This document shows positions 62,137-64,000 of a stretch of DNA of 64,000 nt, in pieces. How positions within the stretch are numbered: position 1 is the stretch's first letter; each line of letters starts with the position of its first letter. The translations under genes were made by a program, and so were the position numbers. The notes below the pieces were generated by a model, which was not told the origin of the DNA, did not search any database, and worked only from the letters and a program-made list of their open reading frames with translations. Origin of the DNA: JABDFW01 sp035550215 (GTDB lineage Bacteria > Bacteroidota > Bacteroidia > Chitinophagales > Chitinophagaceae); contig DASZPM010000016.1 in the NCBI GenBank assembly GCA_035550215.1, forward strand, positions 31,306-95,305, read 5' to 3'.

Positions 62137-62354
62137 CCTAAGACATTTTCCGTATCGGTACGCGCGCGCAGGAAGGTTTTTCTCTTATCACTTACGCGCG
62201 CGTAGGTGATAGGTAGATATTAATAAAAACAAAGGGCAAAGAGTTTTCTTACACAATGCACGCGTACGCGCGCGCGATTATTATAGGCCGCCAGCCGGGT
62301 ACATGAATTTTCTTACCCGTACACGCGCGCGGGAGTTGGTACGGTGCCAGCGGC
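62137..62354. other. non-coding block with four CGCGCGCG-type tracts (candidate origin)
   Basis: Contains alternating CG tracts at 62161-62169, 62195-62202, 62261-62276 and 62324-62331. Each is preceded, 10-20 bases upstream, by a TTTTC(T) run (62146, 62176, 62244 and 62308), giving an iteron-like unit. The second tract is the centre of a 24-base near-perfect palindrome (62187-62210, one mismatched pair). It lies directly downstream of the primase module. A replication origin or a structured regulatory site is plausible; a Z-DNA-prone tract is a simpler reading. Confidence 0.5.
62187..62210. repeat. 24-base near-perfect palindrome around CGCGCGCG
   Basis: ATCACTTACGCG pairs with CGCGTAGGTGAT with one mismatch (C-T against A-G positions). 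It could extrude as a cruciform and is the most regular structure of the CG block. Confidence 0.6.
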
Positions 62355-62534
62355 TTATTTCTTTAATTGGCTTAGCAGCTTTTCCATTTCGCCGGGGTTG
62401 TTCAAATCTGTTATTTCTTCACTATTTACAGTTGCTGCGGTTTTTTGCTCACCTTCTAACAATTTTATAATCCTGTTTTGCAGGTAAATTTGTTGTTCTT
62501 GGTTGTATAGCTTTTTACGGGTTGCCGTTGCCAT
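62355..62534 (-). CDS. small coiled-coil protein, 59 residues, unknown
   Basis: From the ATG at 62532-62534 (an alternative ATG at 62552 adds six residues). Residues 8-30 are charged and heptad-like (K-K-L-Y-N-Q-E-Q-Q-I-Y-L-Q-N-R-I-I-K-L-L-E), and the C-terminus ends M-E-K-L-L-S-Q-L-K-K. It reads opposite to the rest of the element, next to the CG block. No family is recognised; gene status is moderately supported by its amino-acid texture only. Confidence 0.45.
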   Translation of the reverse strand: MATATRKKLYNQEQQIYLQNRIIKLLEGEQKTAATVNSEEITDLNNPGEMEKLLSQLKK

Positions 62535-62776
62535 GTTGATAATCTCGTACAAACAAACACGCCTACAATAAAAACAACAGCGGAGTAAAGCATTAGGTTG
62601 GTTGACATAGTGGCAAGATTTTTAAACAAGTTATATTTATTTCAGGGGATTTACAAGCCCTTACCAGCGTATGTTTTGCGCGGCAACTTTACAGGGTAAA
62701 AGTTGACGTTTCAACGTAGTTTGTACCCTATTTGTACCTAAATTTTATAATGTATTGATTTTCAGCGTTAATTACT
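62535..62776. other. right end of the integrated element, non-coding
   Basis: About 240 bases holding the right copy of the putative arm repeats (62720-62741) and ending at attR. A short inverted repeat AGTTGACGTTTCAACG lies at 62701-62716 (GTTGA...TCAAC). No gene could be supported. Confidence 0.4.
62720..62741 (+). repeat. tandem 11-base repeat, putative integrase arm sites (right)
   Basis: TTTGTACCCTA followed by TTTGTACCTAA, matching the left pair (52496-52517) at 19 of 22 positions. It lies 36 bases inside attR. Confidence 0.6.
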
Positions 62777-62799
62777 TTTTGTATTGGGAAGTAGCCCTA
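62777..62799 (+). other. right attachment site (attR), duplicate of the mnmE 3' end
   Basis: Twenty of 23 bases match 52357-52379. In the mnmE frame it still reads F-C-I-G-K-stop, with third-position changes only (GGA to GGG, TAA to TAG) in the coding part. This is expected when an element carries an attP that restores the end of its target gene. Confidence 0.8.
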
Positions 62800-63078
62800 A
62801 CACGAATAATGCGCGTTATACAGCGTTTATATTGGTAATCAATAGATTTCACTTGCCTTTTCATGCATTTGTTTACCTTTCATGTGCTTTATTACATTAC
62901 AAATCACGTTATTAATTTGAATTTTGCCGGATATCTGATGGCATTTCAAAAAATCAAGCTTATCAAAATATATTCGAAAGCGCAAAGGAAAATAACGCCA
63001 GAACATTAAGTGCCCTAATCAGTGATGTATATTTGAATATGGCGTCTTTTATAAATAACTTGATGCAAACGTTGTCTT
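62800..63078. other. intergenic region right of the element
   Basis: About 280 AT-rich bases. A plus-strand frame without an ATG until 63039 runs from 62916 to the TAA at 63093-63095, overlapping the start of the patatin-like gene. A TATATTTG element at 63028-63035 could be the patatin-like gene's promoter. Confidence 0.35.
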
Positions 63079-63095
63079 ATGAGTTCAAAAACTAA
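62916..63095 (+). pseudogene. possible truncated gene remnant upstream of the patatin-like gene
   Basis: The open frame reads D-G-I-S-K-N-Q-A-Y-Q-N-I-F-E-S-A-K-E-N-N, then A-R-T-L-S-A-L-I-S-D-V-Y-L-N-M, then A-S-F-I-N-N-L-M-Q-T-L-S-Y-E-F-K-N-stop, with protein-like helical texture but no early start codon; ATG at 63039 leaves only 18 codons. It may be the 3' end of a gene cut during insertions at this site, or chance in AT-rich DNA. Confidence 0.25.
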
Positions 63096-63915
63096 ATACT
63101 TTCAAAATTGCCTAGGAGTGTTTCAAGGTGGGGGAGTCAAGGCTATAGCATTTGCTGGAGCCTATGAAGAAGCCATCCTTCGCGGCGTATTTTTTTCGCA
63201 ACTGATTGGTACATCTGCAGGGTCTATAATCGCAGCGTTAATTGGCGCAGGTGCGAGCCCGAATCAGCTTAACGAAATTCTTGCGCATTTAGATTTTAGC
63301 CGCTTCTTGTCTCCTCCACTAAAATTAGAGAATATAAAATATAGTAAGGTAATAGATTATATTCCTAACTTCTTTCATTCTGATCTTAAGACTGTAAAAA
63401 AATACATGCGGTATCTTGGTGAATATGACGCTTCTTATATAAGGGTATGGTTGGATGAAGAACTTCGAAAGCTGCTTGGTCGTGGTTCGCCGATTAAGTT
63501 TAGGGATTTGTACATCCCAACTTCAGTTGTTACAACAGATATAAAAAACAGGAAAATTAAAGTTTGGGATGTTGATAATGATCCTGACGCAGAGGTTGCA
63601 CTTGCCGTTCAAACTTCCTGCTCGATTCCGTTTTATTTTCAACCATACAATATGCAATTTGTGGATGGCGGACTTTTAAGCAATCTTCCGTCTTTTAAGC
63701 TAAATCCTGGAACAATCTTCGATAAAATACTTGCTTTTTCTTTTTCAAATGAGTTTGGACAGACCAATATAGATAGGTTTAAAACATACTTTAGAAATGT
63801 GATGGAGGCTGCGATTGACGGAGCAGTTGATTTGCAACTTCAAATGCAAAGCAACATTCACTTAATTAATTCAAGTTGCCAGTTAATTGGTGAGTTTATT
63901 AAGCGTAAAAGCTAA
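63079..63915 (+). CDS. patatin-like phospholipase
   Basis: 278 residues. The oxyanion loop F-Q-G-G-G-V-K-A near residues 15-22, nucleophile Ser46 in G-T-S-A-G-S, and the catalytic Asp in V-D-G-G-L near 195-199 are present, so the Ser-Asp dyad is complete. No signal peptide. It lies outside the right attachment site; codon texture is more AT-rich than the chromosomal genes upstream. No nucleotidyltransferase or effector-system partner is seen within the window, so a defence role is only possible, not supported. The C-terminus is short for the family, and truncation is possible. Confidence 0.87.
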   Translation: MSSKTKYFQNCLGVFQGGGVKAIAFAGAYEEAILRGVFFSQLIGTSAGSIIAALIGAGASPNQLNEILAHLDFSRFLSPPLKLENIKYSKVIDYIPNFFHSDLKTVKKYMRYLGEYDASYIRVWLDEELRKLLGRGSPIKFRDLYIPTSVVTTDIKNRKIKVWDVDNDPDAEVALAVQTSCSIPFYFQPYNMQFVDGGLLSNLPSFKLNPGTIFDKILAFSFSNEFGQTNIDRFKTYFRNVMEAAIDGAVDLQLQMQSNIHLINSSCQLIGEFIKRKS

Positions 63916-64000
63916 AATAAACATCACCAGTTTTATCAGGAACCCTTTAAAGGTTACTGCATGTATTTTTCTTAAGAACAAAGCCTTTATTTCGCTAAAG
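63916..64000. other. end of window, nothing recognised
   Basis: 85 AT-rich bases after the patatin-like stop. No third copy of the attachment site or further gene start is visible. Confidence 0.3.

Noticed and set aside
62137..62354. CRISPR array in the repeat-rich block
   Set aside because: The repeats are short, of differing length and without uniform spacers, and there are no cas genes.
63079..63915. Patatin-like protein as the effector of a CBASS (CapV-like) defence system
   Set aside because: No CD-NTase, Cap2 or Cap3 gene is visible on either side within the window; the upstream neighbour is only a short frame. It would need sequence beyond the right edge.
1..64000. tRNA, rRNA or insertion sequences
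   Set aside because: None was recognised by reading both strands; a covariance-model scan would be needed to exclude small RNAs.

Overview
The window looks like chromosomal DNA from a member of the Bacteroidota, most likely of the Chitinophagaceae type. Three things suggest this: type IX secretion sorting domains (a C-terminal YPNP-type domain at 22730-24730 and a gliding-motility-type CHU_C domain at 41183-43864), TAnnTTTG-like promoter elements with little Shine-Dalgarno signal, and family content typical of the phylum (DUF4199, LytS/LytTR pairs, a Bacteroidota-type site-specific integrase, a BT4734-like primase). No rRNA, tRNA, CRISPR array or insertion sequence was seen.

Layout. 1-7.3 kb: a cluster of small accessory enzymes mixed with ankyrin-repeat proteins (partial AlkD-like protein, two ankyrin proteins around a VOC protein, a GNAT, an acyltransferase-like membrane protein, and a GNAT-ankyrin fusion). 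7.3-9 kb: a LytS/LytTR two-component pair. 9.1-17.2 kb: a dihydroorotase-like protein that has lost nearly all metal ligands, DUF4199, two glycosyltransferases and a full GDP-D-glycero-alpha-D-manno-heptose gene set (hddA, gmhA, hddC, gmhB). 17.3-34.6 kb: mixed surface, secreted and metabolic genes (orphan hybrid-less histidine kinase, GH3/PA14 beta-glucosidase, T9SS cargo, D-aminoacylase-like lipoprotein, CGNR regulator with a divergent 54-codon gene, D-amino-acid oxidase-like protein, serine hydrolase, amino-acid permease). 34.8-45.4 kb: housekeeping genes (tilS, rhomboid, rarA, lnt) with a large gliding-type adhesin-like protein. 45.9-50.9 kb: an exbB-exbD-exbD-tonB energy-transduction cluster with three tandem tonB paralogues. 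51.0-52.4 kb: mnmE.

52.4-62.8 kb is an integrated element of about 10.4 kb, inserted at the 3' end of mnmE. The last codons of mnmE plus the following bases are repeated (20 of 23 bases) at 62777-62799, and that copy still encodes F-C-I-G-K-stop. The element starts with an excisionase-like HTH protein and a tyrosine recombinase. It carries a MmeI-like (type IIL) restriction-modification enzyme coupled by a 4-base overlap to an unrecognised 471-residue zinc-ribbon protein, then a second excisionase-like HTH protein, a RecA-like AAA ATPase, a BT4734-like primase, an unrecognised 195-residue protein, and a non-coding block with four CGCGCGCG-type tracts in repeated context that could be a replication origin. 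No relaxase, coupling protein or phage structural gene is visible. The element therefore resembles a defence-carrying integrative element or satellite rather than a self-transmissible one. A patatin-like phospholipase lies just outside the right attachment site and may belong to a second accessory segment.
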